From NCBI GenBank assembly GCA_017547265.1, contig JAFYQC010000252.1, positions 1-7,593 on the forward strand: a stretch of DNA of 7,593 bases, given 5' to 3'. Made by a program: the position numbers and the translations under genes. Source of the DNA: Kiritimatiellia bacterium. Its GTDB lineage: Bacteria > Verrucomicrobiota > Kiritimatiellia > RFP12 > UBA1067. How positions within the stretch are numbered: the stretch's first letter is position 1; the number at the start of each line of letters is the position of its first letter. Below are positions 1 through 6,193 of this stretch, piece by piece. The notes under the pieces were generated by a model. The model worked only from the letters and a program-made list of their open reading frames with translations. It did not search any database and was not told where the DNA came from.

Positions 1-2073
1 ACGCCCGAAATCATGGTGACTCGTTCCGGCTCGAAGGACGCGAAGTCGCTCGGACGGCAGTCGCTTGCCGCGCAGATCGAAGGCGCAAAGAAGGACATGC
101 AGAACATTCTCGACCACCTGAAACTCTCCAAGCGGTGTTTCGAGGGCGCGGGTGGCGGCTATGCAATTGCCGAAAAGAACATCTGGCATCGCAACGAGGC
201 GGAGAAGGCCAGCACGAAGGCGAAAGCCGAGATGCAGAATGCGGAAGGACTTCTTTCGGAGTTCATTGACGGACTTCTCGACAGCCGTCTCGACACGGGC
301 GCCGAGATGTTCAAGCCAGTCCTCGACAAGCACGTGACTCCGATACGACAGGGTGCGGAAGACGTGTTCCTACTGTCGCGCTGGAACGAGAAGAGCAGCT
401 CGTGCAAGACGCTTGCAAAGGACACGGAAGAGGCGATTAAGGCATTCGAGGACGCGAAGCGCAAGTTCGACATTCTGACAAAGGCGGCTGAAGAACTCCA
501 GAAGATGCAGGATCTCGCAGAGAGGGAGAAGGCACTTGCCGAGCTTGCAGAGAAGAACGAGATCGACGCCAAGACGCTTGCCGAGGAGGAGAAGAAACTC
601 GTCGAGGACGCGAAGGATGCGATCAAGGACGATCTCGAGAAGAACCTTGACAAGCAGATCGAGAAGGCGAAGGAACTTTCCGAGAAGGGCAAGGAACTCG
701 AGAAGAAACAGGAAGAGATCGAGAAGAAGGCGGCAGAGGCCGAGAAGAACGGCGATGACGCCGCGAAGAAGGCCGCGGCCGAGGAAGAGAAGAAGCTCGC
801 GAAGGAGATAGCCGATCTCGCGCGTGAAGCAGACAAGCTTACGAAGGACATCGAGACTCAGGCCGGCACCCAGGAGATGGACGAGAAGAAAACCTCAGAG
901 AGCGCCGAAAAGGCGACCGAGAATGCCGAGAAGGCGGCAGAGTCTGCGAAGGATGCCGCAGAGAAGATGGAGAAGGGCGACATGGAAGGGGCGAAAAGCG
1001 ACACCCAGGAGGTAAAGGACGCTCTTGCGCAGGCGCAGCAGCAGCTCGACGATGCACAGCAGAAGATGGGCGCCAAGAACGATGAGTTCGAGCAGAACGC
1101 AAACGAGCTTAACGATATGGTGAAATCCATGGAAGAAGCTGCGGAGGCAGCGCAGGCTGCTGCTGAAGCTCAGGAGGCGGCCGAGGCCGAGCGCCAGGCA
1201 AATGGTGAAAATCAGGAAGGCGAGAACCAGCAGGGCGACCAGCAGCAAGGCGAGAACCAGGAAGGTGAGAACCAGCAGGGCGAGAATCAGCAAGGTGAGA
1301 ACCAGCAGGGCGAGAACCAACAGGGTGACCAGCAGCAAGGCGATCAGCAGCAAGGTGACCAGCAGCAGGGCGATCAGCAACAACAGGGCGACCAACAGCA
1401 GGGTCAGCAACAGCAGGGCGATCCGCAGCAAGGTGACCAGCAGCAGCAAGGCGACCAGCAGCAGGGCCAGCAGCAACAGCAAGGCGACCAGCAACAGGTC
1501 CAACAGCAAGGTGACCAACAGCAACAGGGTCAACAGCAGCAACAGCAAGGCCAGCAGCAACAGGGTCAACAGCAGCAACAGCAAGGCCAGCAGCAACAGG
1601 GTCAACAGCAGCAGCAACAGGGCCAGCAGCAACAGCAGGGTCAGCAGCAACAGCAACAAGGCCCGGCGCAGCAGGCGATGCAAAATGCCGCGCAGAAGGC
1701 CAATGAGGCCGCGCAGAAGATGCAGAACCAGACCAACGAGCAGGCTCGCCAGAACAACATGTCGATGGAACAGTTCGAGAGCGATTCCTCCAACAGCGAG
1801 TCGTCTTCTGAAAGTGGGGAGCAGAAGGAAGGCGCGAAGTCCAGCAAGGATGCAAAGCCGTCAAAGAACTCTGGCAAGGAAAAGCCAGAGAAGCGGAAGA
1901 AGAATACCCAACACGTCAATCCTGAGGACGAGGGAGACGACGAAGACTGGTTTAAGATGAAGAGCGAGTCCAGCACTGGGGCTGAGTCTGATTCACTCGA
2001 CGACGTTCCCCCAGAGTACCGCGGACTCGTCCGTGACTATTTCAAGGCACTTAACGAAGGAGGGAAAAAATGA
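1..2073 (+). CDS. Gln-rich coiled-coil protein, 5'-partial (DUF4175-like C-terminus)
   Basis: The frame is open from the first base of the window and the first ATG, at 13, has no ribosome binding site, so the true start is probably upstream and the gene is cut here. Numbering from that ATG gives 686 residues. Residues about 140-395 are a Glu/Lys/Ala-rich predicted coiled coil with heptad-like spacing. Residues 398-550 are a Gly/Gln repeat tract (GENQQ, then GDQQQ, then GQQQQ units). Residues 590-650 are Ser/Glu/Lys-rich and charged. The tail carries a short ordered motif, VPPEYRGLVRDYFKALNE (P666 to about 682). A similar PPEYRxLVxxYFxAL ending is familiar from large DUF4175-like coiled-coil proteins beside MoxR/DUF58/VWA genes in PVC bacteria; this is recalled, not searched. 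Such proteins usually have N-terminal membrane helices, which here would lie outside the window. The stop overlaps the next start in ATGA, so the two are probably coupled. Biochemical function is unknown; a structural or scaffolding envelope role is inference. Confidence 0.8.
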   Translation, partial: TPEIMVTRSGSKDAKSLGRQSLAAQIEGAKKDMQNILDHLKLSKRCFEGAGGGYAIAEKNIWHRNEAEKASTKAKAEMQNAEGLLSEFIDGLLDSRLDTGAEMFKPVLDKHVTPIRQGAEDVFLLSRWNEKSSSCKTLAKDTEEAIKAFEDAKRKFDILTKAAEELQKMQDLAEREKALAELAEKNEIDAKTLAEEEKKLVEDAKDAIKDDLEKNLDKQIEKAKELSEKGKELEKKQEEIEKKAAEAEKNGDDAAKKAAAEEEKKLAKEIADLAREADKLTKDIETQAGTQEMDEKKTSESAEKATENAEKAAESAKDAAEKMEKGDMEGAKSDTQEVKDALAQAQQQLDDAQQKMGAKNDEFEQNANELNDMVKSMEEAAEAAQAAAEAQEAAEAERQANGENQEGENQQGDQQQGENQEGENQQGENQQGENQQGENQQGDQQQGDQQQGDQQQGDQQQQGDQQQGQQQQGDPQQGDQQQQGDQQQGQQQQQGDQQQVQQQGDQQQQGQQQQQQGQQQQGQQQQQQGQQQQGQQQQQQGQQQQQGQQQQQQGPAQQAMQNAAQKANEAAQKMQNQTNEQARQNNMSMEQFESDSSNSESSSESGEQKEGAKSSKDAKPSKNSGKEKPEKRKKNTQHVNPEDEGDDEDWFKMKSESSTGAESDSLDDVPPEYRGLVRDYFKALNEGGKK
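1204..1662 (+). repeat. Coding Gly/Gln minisatellite (15- to 21-nt units)
   Basis: Eleven consecutive 15-nt units run from 1204 to 1368, encoding GENQ(E/Q) or GDQQQ. They are followed by units of 15, 18 or 21 nt encoding GDQQQQ, GQQQQ and GQQQQQQ. A 36-nt unit is perfectly duplicated in tandem at 1531-1566 and 1567-1602. Glycine codons alternate GGC/GGT over nine units from 1249 and again over eight units from 1528, which shows that the expanding unit was often a dimer. Single-base interruptions give one Pro (CCG, 1423) and one Val (GTC, 1498). The frame is kept throughout. Confidence 0.95.
2057..2063 (+). promoter_or_regulatory. Ribosome binding site for the secreted repeat protein
   Basis: A perfect AAGGAGG lies inside the end of the upstream gene, 6 nt before the ATG at 2070. 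It fixes the start of the second gene and allows independent re-initiation at the ATGA overlap. Confidence 0.85.
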
Positions 2074-3110
2074 CGAGACATTATGCAGCATGTTCACTTG
2101 TCTTGGCGCTCGGCTTTTTGTCGCTTACGGCGGTGGCCGCGAAGGAGCCTGACAACGTAGACCTTGCGATAGAGCGCGGTCTCGAGTATCTGCTTGCCGT
2201 GCAGAAGGATACGGGTGCGTATCCAGGGCAGTATGGCGACACTGTTGCGATTCCCGCGCTTGCCGCGATGGCGTGTCTTGCGACAGGGCATGTCCCGGGT
2301 GATGCGAAATATGGAAAGCTGATAGAGCGTTCCCTCGACTATGTCCTTGCGAACCACGACGAGACCGGGTACTTTGGCGCAGTGGGCAACGGCAAGATGT
2401 ATGCACACTCGATTGCGACGCTTCTCCTTACCGAGGTCTCGGGAATGGTGTCCAAGGAGCGTCAGGCGCAGATCGATACCGTCCTACCCAAGGCGATCAA
2501 GGTGATTCTCGACGCGCAGGACGTGAAGAAAAACAAGCAGAGCGACGGCGGTTGGCGCTACACGCCCGATGCGAAGGATTCCGACACGAGCTGTTCTGGC
2601 TGGGCGCTCATGGCGCTCCGTTCGGCGCGCCTAAACGGGGCACAGGTTCCGAAAAGCGCGATTGAACGGGCCGTCAAGTACATGCATCGCCACCACCACA
2701 GGGAAAAGGGCTGCTTCGGCTACCAGAACCCGGAGCAGTTCGCCGTCACGCTCTCTGGCGCCGGAATACTTTGTCTTGAGCTTTGCGGCAAGCACGAAGA
2801 CCCCGATTCCCTGAGCGCTGCGAAGTTCCTTATGTCGGTGTATCGCGAGAAGCTGCCGAACGAAAGCTACGCGTATTACGGGCTCTATTATGCCTCCCAG
2901 GGTCTTTTCCAGATTGGCGGCGAGAACTGGAAGGAGTTCTCGGACTGGATGTATGATACGTATCTGCCAATGCAGCGTTCAAGCGGCGCGTGGCCGGAAC
3001 ATGGCAGCGAGAGGACCGAGTCGTACGCGACGGCGATGACTATCCTTGCGTTCGCGGTTCCGTTCCGCCAGCTTCCCGTTTACCAGCGCGACGAGACGGT
3101 CGACGAGTGA
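2070..3110 (+). CDS. Secreted prenyltransferase/squalene-oxidase repeat protein
   Basis: This is a 346-residue protein with a signal peptide: basic start MTRH, hydrophobic core around residues 6-19, and a likely signal peptidase I cut near AVAA/K25. It is therefore probably periplasmic or exported. The mature part looks like an alpha/alpha-barrel of the terpene cyclase/prenyltransferase-beta repeat type, with repeated helices such as AIERGLEYLL and SLDYVLANH and with turn motifs SDGGWRY (159-164), GCFGY and SSGAWPEHG. The segment SDTSCSGWALMAL (171-183) aligns in place with the GDTSVTGWQLMAL-like stretch common in planctomycete paralogues. The DxDD acid of squalene-hopene cyclase and the zinc ligands of protein prenyltransferases are not evident, so enzyme activity is doubtful. 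An odd HRHHHR cluster sits at 206-211. The start is fixed by the AAGGAGG at 2057, and the stop overlaps the tmk start. Substrate or partner is unknown; it may work with the upstream coiled-coil protein. Confidence 0.85.
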   Translation: MTRHYAACSLVLALGFLSLTAVAAKEPDNVDLAIERGLEYLLAVQKDTGAYPGQYGDTVAIPALAAMACLATGHVPGDAKYGKLIERSLDYVLANHDETGYFGAVGNGKMYAHSIATLLLTEVSGMVSKERQAQIDTVLPKAIKVILDAQDVKKNKQSDGGWRYTPDAKDSDTSCSGWALMALRSARLNGAQVPKSAIERAVKYMHRHHHREKGCFGYQNPEQFAVTLSGAGILCLELCGKHEDPDSLSAAKFLMSVYREKLPNESYAYYGLYYASQGLFQIGGENWKEFSDWMYDTYLPMQRSSGAWPEHGSERTESYATAMTILAFAVPFRQLPVYQRDETVDE

Positions 3111-3745
3111 TGTCGCGTGGGAAGTTCATAACTTTCGAAGGTGGCGAGGGCTGCGGAAAGTCCACGCAGGTGCGGCGTCTCAAGGCTGCGCTTGAACAGA
3201 AGGGCATCACAGTTCTTCTTACGCGCGAGCCCGGCGGCACGCGCCTTGCGGAGCAGGTTCGCTCTTTGTTAAAGGACGAGACCGATGATCCGCCGTGCGA
3301 CAGGGCCGAGCTTCTTCTTTTCCTTGCCGCGCGCGCGCAGCTCGTCAAGAATGTGATAATGCCGGCGCTCAAAGTTGGAACCTGGGTCGTCTCCGACCGG
3401 TTCAGCGATTCGACGCTTGCGTACCAAGGGTATGGTCGCGGACTTCCGCTCGACATAATTCGCGAAGCGAACGACTTTGCGTGCGATGGACTGAAGCCCG
3501 ACAAGACAATCCTTCTCGACGTAGATCCCGAGACTTCTCGGGCGAGAATGCGCGGACGCGAGGCGTCGACGAACACGACGGCGGATCGCATAGAGCGTGC
3601 AGGCGACGATTTCCATTTGCGGCTCAGGAAGGGATTTCATGAAATGGCCGCAGCGGAACCGTCGCGGATCGTGACGGTGGATGCGTCTGGCGACGAGGAT
3701 GAAGTCTGGGAGAAGGTATGGAAGTCGCTGACGCCTATACTCTGA
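3110..3745 (+). CDS. tmk: Thymidylate kinase (dTMP kinase)
   Basis: This cytoplasmic enzyme phosphorylates dTMP to dTDP with ATP, an essential step toward dTTP. The product is 211 residues, normal for the family. Visible motifs are the P-loop FEGGEGCGKST (K17), the substrate-binding TREPGGT (38-44), the DR(F/Y) motif VSDRFSDSTLAYQG (D96-R97), and an Arg-rich LID region RARMRGRE followed by DRIERAGDDFHLRLRKGF. The chosen start is the ATG at 3110, which shares its A with the preceding TGA. An in-frame GTG at 3107 would give one more residue and a GTGA overlap. No good Shine-Dalgarno is visible, so translation probably depends on coupling to the upstream gene. An in-frame ATG at 2990 lies deep within the previous gene and would add 40 unrelated residues, so it was rejected. 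The gene overlaps holB by 28 nt, a common bacterial pairing. Confidence 0.97.
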   Translation: MSRGKFITFEGGEGCGKSTQVRRLKAALEQKGITVLLTREPGGTRLAEQVRSLLKDETDDPPCDRAELLLFLAARAQLVKNVIMPALKVGTWVVSDRFSDSTLAYQGYGRGLPLDIIREANDFACDGLKPDKTILLDVDPETSRARMRGREASTNTTADRIERAGDDFHLRLRKGFHEMAAAEPSRIVTVDASGDEDEVWEKVWKSLTPIL

Positions 3746-4518
3746 TCTCCCGTGCGATTGACACCGGGCACGCGGCGCATGGATATCTTGTGTGCGGCGA
3801 CTTGCGCGGACAGTGCGACGAGCTGACCGAGAGGATTCTCCGAAAGCTGTTCCCGAACGAGCTCGCGCAGGTAGAGTCGAGGTGTCATCCCGACATCGCA
3901 TGGCTCGAGCCCGAGGGAAAGTCGCGGACGATACACGTGAAGTCGATGCGCGAGCGCATTGTGGAGCCCATGTCCGCGACGGCGTTTTCTGGCGGCTGGA
4001 AGGTCGGCGTCATAGTCGGCGCGGACAGGATGGAGACCGAGGCCGCGAATTCGTTTCTAAAGACTCTCGAGGAGCCGCCGCCGAAGACGCTGTTTCTTCT
4101 TTTGACAGACCAGCCGGATGCGATGCTTCCGACGATCGTCTCGCGTTCGCAGCGCATTGACCTTCCGCTTTCAGAGGGCGTTCTCGACGGCGACGCATTC
4201 GACGCGATAGAGGAGGTGTTCTCTTCTCGCGGCGTGGACGGCGTGTTCGAAAAGGCGCAGGCGGGGAAGCGGCTTGCCGAGGTGTTGGCCGAGGTGAAGG
4301 ACGAGTCCGAGCCGGAGGACGTCGCGCTTGCGCGAAAGGCGTTTTACAAGACGATAATGAAGTTCGTCCGCGGCTGGATGGTGAAGGGCGAACTTCCGCG
4401 ACAGCAGGCGTTCAAGAATGTCGCGGCAGTAGAAGATGCGTTCCGCCAGAGCGAGAGGTATCTTTCCGACGACGCTGTGCTTGTCAATCTTACCGACCGG
4501 CTTGTGTGGCCTGCTTGA
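3718..4518 (+). CDS. holB: DNA polymerase III delta' subunit-like clamp-loader protein
   Basis: The product is a 266-residue AAA+ clamp-loader homologue of the delta' type; delta' helps load the sliding clamp during replication. The diagnostic block is GADRMETEAANSFLKTLEEPPPKT (101-124), followed by TIVSRSQ (SRS at 142-144, the SRC-like sensor segment). The N-terminal HGYLVCGDLRGQCDEL (21-36) sits where the P-loop should be, but the GxxGxGK(S/T) signature and its lysine are missing. The family's Cys4 zinc-binding insert is also absent. It therefore should not hydrolyse ATP, as is the case for E. coli delta'. The C-terminal half (about 150-266) is helical and poorly conserved. It is shorter than the 334-residue E. 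coli protein. The start overlaps tmk by 28 nt, and AGAAGG lies only 1 nt before the ATG, too close to be ideal, so re-initiation after tmk is likely. Confidence 0.9.
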   Translation: MEVADAYTLISRAIDTGHAAHGYLVCGDLRGQCDELTERILRKLFPNELAQVESRCHPDIAWLEPEGKSRTIHVKSMRERIVEPMSATAFSGGWKVGVIVGADRMETEAANSFLKTLEEPPPKTLFLLLTDQPDAMLPTIVSRSQRIDLPLSEGVLDGDAFDAIEEVFSSRGVDGVFEKAQAGKRLAEVLAEVKDESEPEDVALARKAFYKTIMKFVRGWMVKGELPRQQAFKNVAAVEDAFRQSERYLSDDAVLVNLTDRLVWPA

Positions 4519-4522
4519 AAGG
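4518..4522 (+). promoter_or_regulatory. Ribosome binding site for the TIM-barrel gene
   Basis: AAGGA begins in the last base of the holB stop codon and lies 9 nt before the ATG at 4532. It supports that ATG over the in-frame ATG at 4436, which lies inside holB and would add 32 residues with no resemblance to the fold. Confidence 0.7.
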
Positions 4523-4531
4523 AATTGCGAA

Positions 4532-5470
4532 ATGAAGCTTTCCCTTTCTACGAACTGGTGTAACCGCAGGATTGACGACGGGCGTGAGATTGCCGAGAAG
4601 GCGCTCGAGCTCGGTTTCGAGGAACTTGAGCTTGGCTTCCACACGACGATGCAGCAAGTCGCCGGCTTCAAGGCGATGCTCGACAAGATTCCTGTCGGGA
4701 GCGTTCATGCATTTTGCCCTGTTCCGCTTTCGGCGCCGCATGGATATCCAGAGCTATACCAGCTCGCGACGCTTGACGAGGAAGGGCGCAAGATGGCCGT
4801 TCTTCAGGTGACGAGGAACATTGACTTTGCCGCCGAGATGGGCGCGGACACTGTGGTTCTCCACGCGGGGCGCGTCGCGTTCGACCGAATCTTCGATCGC
4901 ATTGACTCTGGGAATCTCCGCGATGTTCTCAAGGAGAACAAGGGCGATGTCAAGTCCGCGCCATACGTTAAGCTGCTCGCGCGCGCCTCGAAGCGTCGCG
5001 TGAAGCGCGGCGAACGGCTTTTGGACGCATTTATGAAGACGCTCTCCGATCTCGCGCCGCGCCTTGTCGAGAAGGGCGTTACGCTTGCGCTTGAGAATCT
5101 TCCGTACTACGAGGGATTTCCCGCTGAGTGGGAGCTTCCAAAGATCGTAAGCGAGTTCAAGGGCGCGCCGATCCGCGGCTGGTTTGACACGGGGCACGAT
5201 CGTGTGCGCGAGATGCATGGCTGGCGCGGCGAGGTGAAGATTTCCAAGCTTGGCGAATATGCGCGGACATTTTTCGCGGGGATGCATCTCAACGATGTCG
5301 TGGATTTCAACGACGACCATTTTGCCCCTGGCGACGGGAAGGTTGACTTTGCCGCGCTCAAGGAGTTTGCGGAAAATGTTCGCCATGTCGTCTTCGAGCC
5401 GTCGCAGGAGGTCTCAGAAGAATCCCTCCGCCGCTCCGTCGCCCACATCCGCTCGCTCTGGTGCAAGTGA
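4532..5470 (+). CDS. Sugar phosphate isomerase/epimerase-type TIM-barrel protein
   Basis: The product is a 312-residue cytoplasmic protein of the xylose isomerase-like TIM-barrel superfamily (AP endonuclease family 2 fold). It opens with a typical first strand, MKLSLSTNW, and the helix REIAEKALELGFEELEL. Candidate metal or active-site residues appear at the ends of successive strands: H111 in VLHAGR, E188 in LALENLP, D219 and H222 in WFDTGHD, H252 in GMHLND, H263 in DDHFAPGDGKVDF, and E289 in VVFEPSQ. The HxxD...H..PGxGxxDF block is characteristic of sugar isomerases/epimerases that use a divalent metal. Members act on many sugars and inositols, and some are endonucleases, so no substrate can be assigned. 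It follows holB after 13 nt and is probably the last gene of the operon. An insertion around residues 130-165 (Lys/Arg-rich) is of uncertain meaning. Confidence 0.88.
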   Translation: MKLSLSTNWCNRRIDDGREIAEKALELGFEELELGFHTTMQQVAGFKAMLDKIPVGSVHAFCPVPLSAPHGYPELYQLATLDEEGRKMAVLQVTRNIDFAAEMGADTVVLHAGRVAFDRIFDRIDSGNLRDVLKENKGDVKSAPYVKLLARASKRRVKRGERLLDAFMKTLSDLAPRLVEKGVTLALENLPYYEGFPAEWELPKIVSEFKGAPIRGWFDTGHDRVREMHGWRGEVKISKLGEYARTFFAGMHLNDVVDFNDDHFAPGDGKVDFAALKEFAENVRHVVFEPSQEVSEESLRRSVAHIRSLWCK

Positions 5471-5514
5471 GCTATGTTTTGTGGCGCGTCTGTGGCGGGG
5501 CGTGTTTCGGCTTA

Positions 5515-5532
5515 GGGCTCGCTAGTTTTGCC
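5515..5532 (+). repeat. Direct repeat flanking the Fic module, left copy
   Basis: GGGCTCGCTAGTTTTGCC matches 7382-7399 at 17 of 18 positions in the same orientation. It lies within the left arm of the inverted-repeat element, 13 nt after GGCGGGGCG (5494-5502). Confidence 0.65.
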
Positions 5533-5594
5533 GCGGATACGCGTCAAAACTCCGGCGAAAAAGCCGGTGGCGACATCGATTTTGCGGCCTTTTA

Positions 5595-5630
5595 CATTTT
5601 GCCAGTGCCGTCGAGCCTCTCGGCAAAATG
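5595..5630. other. Hairpin, 9-bp perfect stem
   Basis: CATTTTGCC at 5595-5603 is the exact reverse complement of GGCAAAATG at 5622-5630, with an 18-nt loop. There is no following T-run, so it is not a standard terminator. It lies within the inverted-repeat-bounded element. Confidence 0.6.
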
Positions 5631-5770
5631 GCGGCGCGTCAAAATCGGGTCGCTTCCGTCTTTTTCCCCGTCGCGTCGCATGCCGCCAAAACACCCCAGC
5701 CGCTTCCGCGCATGGCACCCTCGGCCCGACCTTCCGCTATGGCGCGTTTTTCTTCGTAGCATCTGCGCTC

Positions 5771-5786
5771 GCCGACATCTGTCGGC
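5771..5786. other. Hairpin, GCCGACA/TGTCGGC
   Basis: A perfect 7-bp inverted repeat with a 2-nt centre (or 6 bp with a 4-nt loop). It is preceded by CTC and followed by T, exactly like the near-palindrome at 7496-7513, which suggests the two occupy the same place in related elements. Confidence 0.55.
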
Positions 5787-5827
5787 TCGCTTACCCTTGT
5801 CCGCGGCAAAACCGCCGCAACCCTAGC

Positions 5828-5905
5828 CGACCCTAACCAGCGACCCTACACGACTCTATCCTACTTGACTCTATTCGACCCTAACCGACTCTAACCGACT
5901 AACCA
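5828..5905. repeat. Degenerate array of about 10-bp CGACYCTA repeats
   Basis: Units related to CGACCCTAAC begin at 5828, 5841, 5851, 5866, 5876, 5886 and 5896. Four of the six steps are exactly 10 bp; the others are 13 and 15 bp. The array abuts the right end of the inverted-repeat element. It could be slippage debris or a phased protein-binding array. It contains no coding signal. Confidence 0.7.
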
Positions 5906-5969
5906 ATCCCGAAAACCTCGCAACTTAGTCTGTCTAAAGTCTCATTTCCCTGCCGCAAAAGTTTTTTAC

Positions 5970-5992
5970 GATTTAAGATTAGATTTAAGATT
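5970..5992. repeat. Paired 11-bp direct repeat GATTTAAGATT
   Basis: Two identical 11-mers at 5970-5980 and 5982-5992 are separated by 1 bp (12-bp period, about one helical turn). They lie about 125 bp upstream of the Fic promoter -10 box. Binding sites for a regulator are possible but not demonstrated. Confidence 0.55.
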
Positions 5993-6115
5993 CGTTTGGT
6001 AAAATGGTTGTGAACTCGGCGAGATGCACTAAAACGTCTTAGCCGTGTAGAACATGTAGAACGGGTAGATTTATGGAAGGAGTTTGCATTTTAGCCAAGT
6101 TGTCGACAGTATAAA

Positions 6116-6124
6116 TGATATAAT
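6116..6124 (+). promoter_or_regulatory. Extended -10 promoter for the Fic gene
   Basis: TGATATAAT contains a perfect TATAAT (6119-6124) preceded by the TGN extension. The best -35 position (6096-6101, CAAGTT) is poor; a stronger-looking TTGTCG at 6100 leaves only 13 bp. An extended -10 can work without a good -35. Transcription would start near 6131, leaving a leader of about 63 nt. Confidence 0.6.
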
Positions 6125-6179
6125 ATCTGAAATATGAAGCTGGGCAGATGTAGAGAAAGCAGCAAGCGCGGACGAAGAA

Positions 6180-6184
6180 AGGAG
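6180..6184 (+). promoter_or_regulatory. Ribosome binding site for the Fic gene
   Basis: AGGAG within AAAGGAGAAG lies 9 nt before the ATG at 6194 and supports that start. Confidence 0.8.
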
Positions 6185-6193
6185 AAGTAGATA

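Larger units (their letters stand above)
5507..5830. repeat. 324-bp element with about 31-nt imperfect terminal inverted repeats
   Basis: The left end (5507-5537) and the reverse complement of the right end (5800-5830) align over 31 nt. Both start TCGGCT and AGGG and both end in the identical 13-mer GTTTTGCCGCGGA (5525-5537; complement at 5800-5812). Internal hairpins lie at 5552-5567, 5595-5630 and 5771-5786. No transposase-like frame and no clear target-site duplication are present. It resembles a MITE or a large extragenic palindromic repeat. The mobile nature is inference; the inverted repeat is directly visible. Confidence 0.55.
5471..6193. other. 723-bp intergenic region without a convincing gene
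   Basis: No reading frame here has a credible start, codon pattern or recognisable domain. The first 360 bp are a GC-rich inverted-repeat-bounded element. The next 80 bp are a degenerate 10-bp repeat array. The last 250 bp are AT-richer and carry the direct repeats and promoter for the Fic gene. No intrinsic terminator (stem plus T-run) is clear for the upstream operon; the best hairpins lack a T-tract. Confidence 0.75.

Noticed and set aside
159..851. Minus-strand Ser/Phe-rich frame of 230 residues
   Set aside because: It is the antisense shadow of GAG/AAG-rich coiled-coil codons in the plus-strand gene, with low complexity and no domain.
1204..1662. CRISPR-like regular repeats
   Set aside because: The units are contiguous with no unique spacers, and they lie in frame inside a coding sequence.
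895..1683. Minus-strand frame rich in Leu (poly-Leu, looks like membrane helices)
   Set aside because: It is the complement of the CAG/CAA glutamine repeat, which reads as CTG/TTG leucine. The plus-strand gene explains it fully.
2990..3109. Longer thymidylate kinase starting at the ATG at 2990
   Set aside because: The extra 40 residues overlap the previous gene, have no family resemblance, and precede the normal start of the fold.
4436..4531. Longer TIM-barrel protein starting at 4436
   Set aside because: The extension lies inside holB, while the ATG at 4532 has AAGGA at proper spacing and opens directly into the first beta strand.
5552..5567. CCGGC-GAAAAA-GCCGG hairpin as terminator of the upstream operon
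   Set aside because: The stem is only 5 bp and no T-run follows, so there is no support for intrinsic termination.
5461..5836. Two overlapping plus-strand frames of about 100-120 residues after the TIM-barrel gene
   Set aside because: They run through the inverted-repeat element, have no ribosome binding site or recognisable domain, and are open mainly because the region is GC-rich.
5828..5905. Telomere-like CCCTAACC words
   Set aside because: The units are degenerate 10-mers based on CGACYCTA rather than a hexamer array, and the gene content is bacterial.
6100..6124. TTGTCG (6100) as the -35 box for TATAAT (6119)
   Set aside because: The spacer would be 13 bp, too short for sigma-70; the extended -10 reading fits better.
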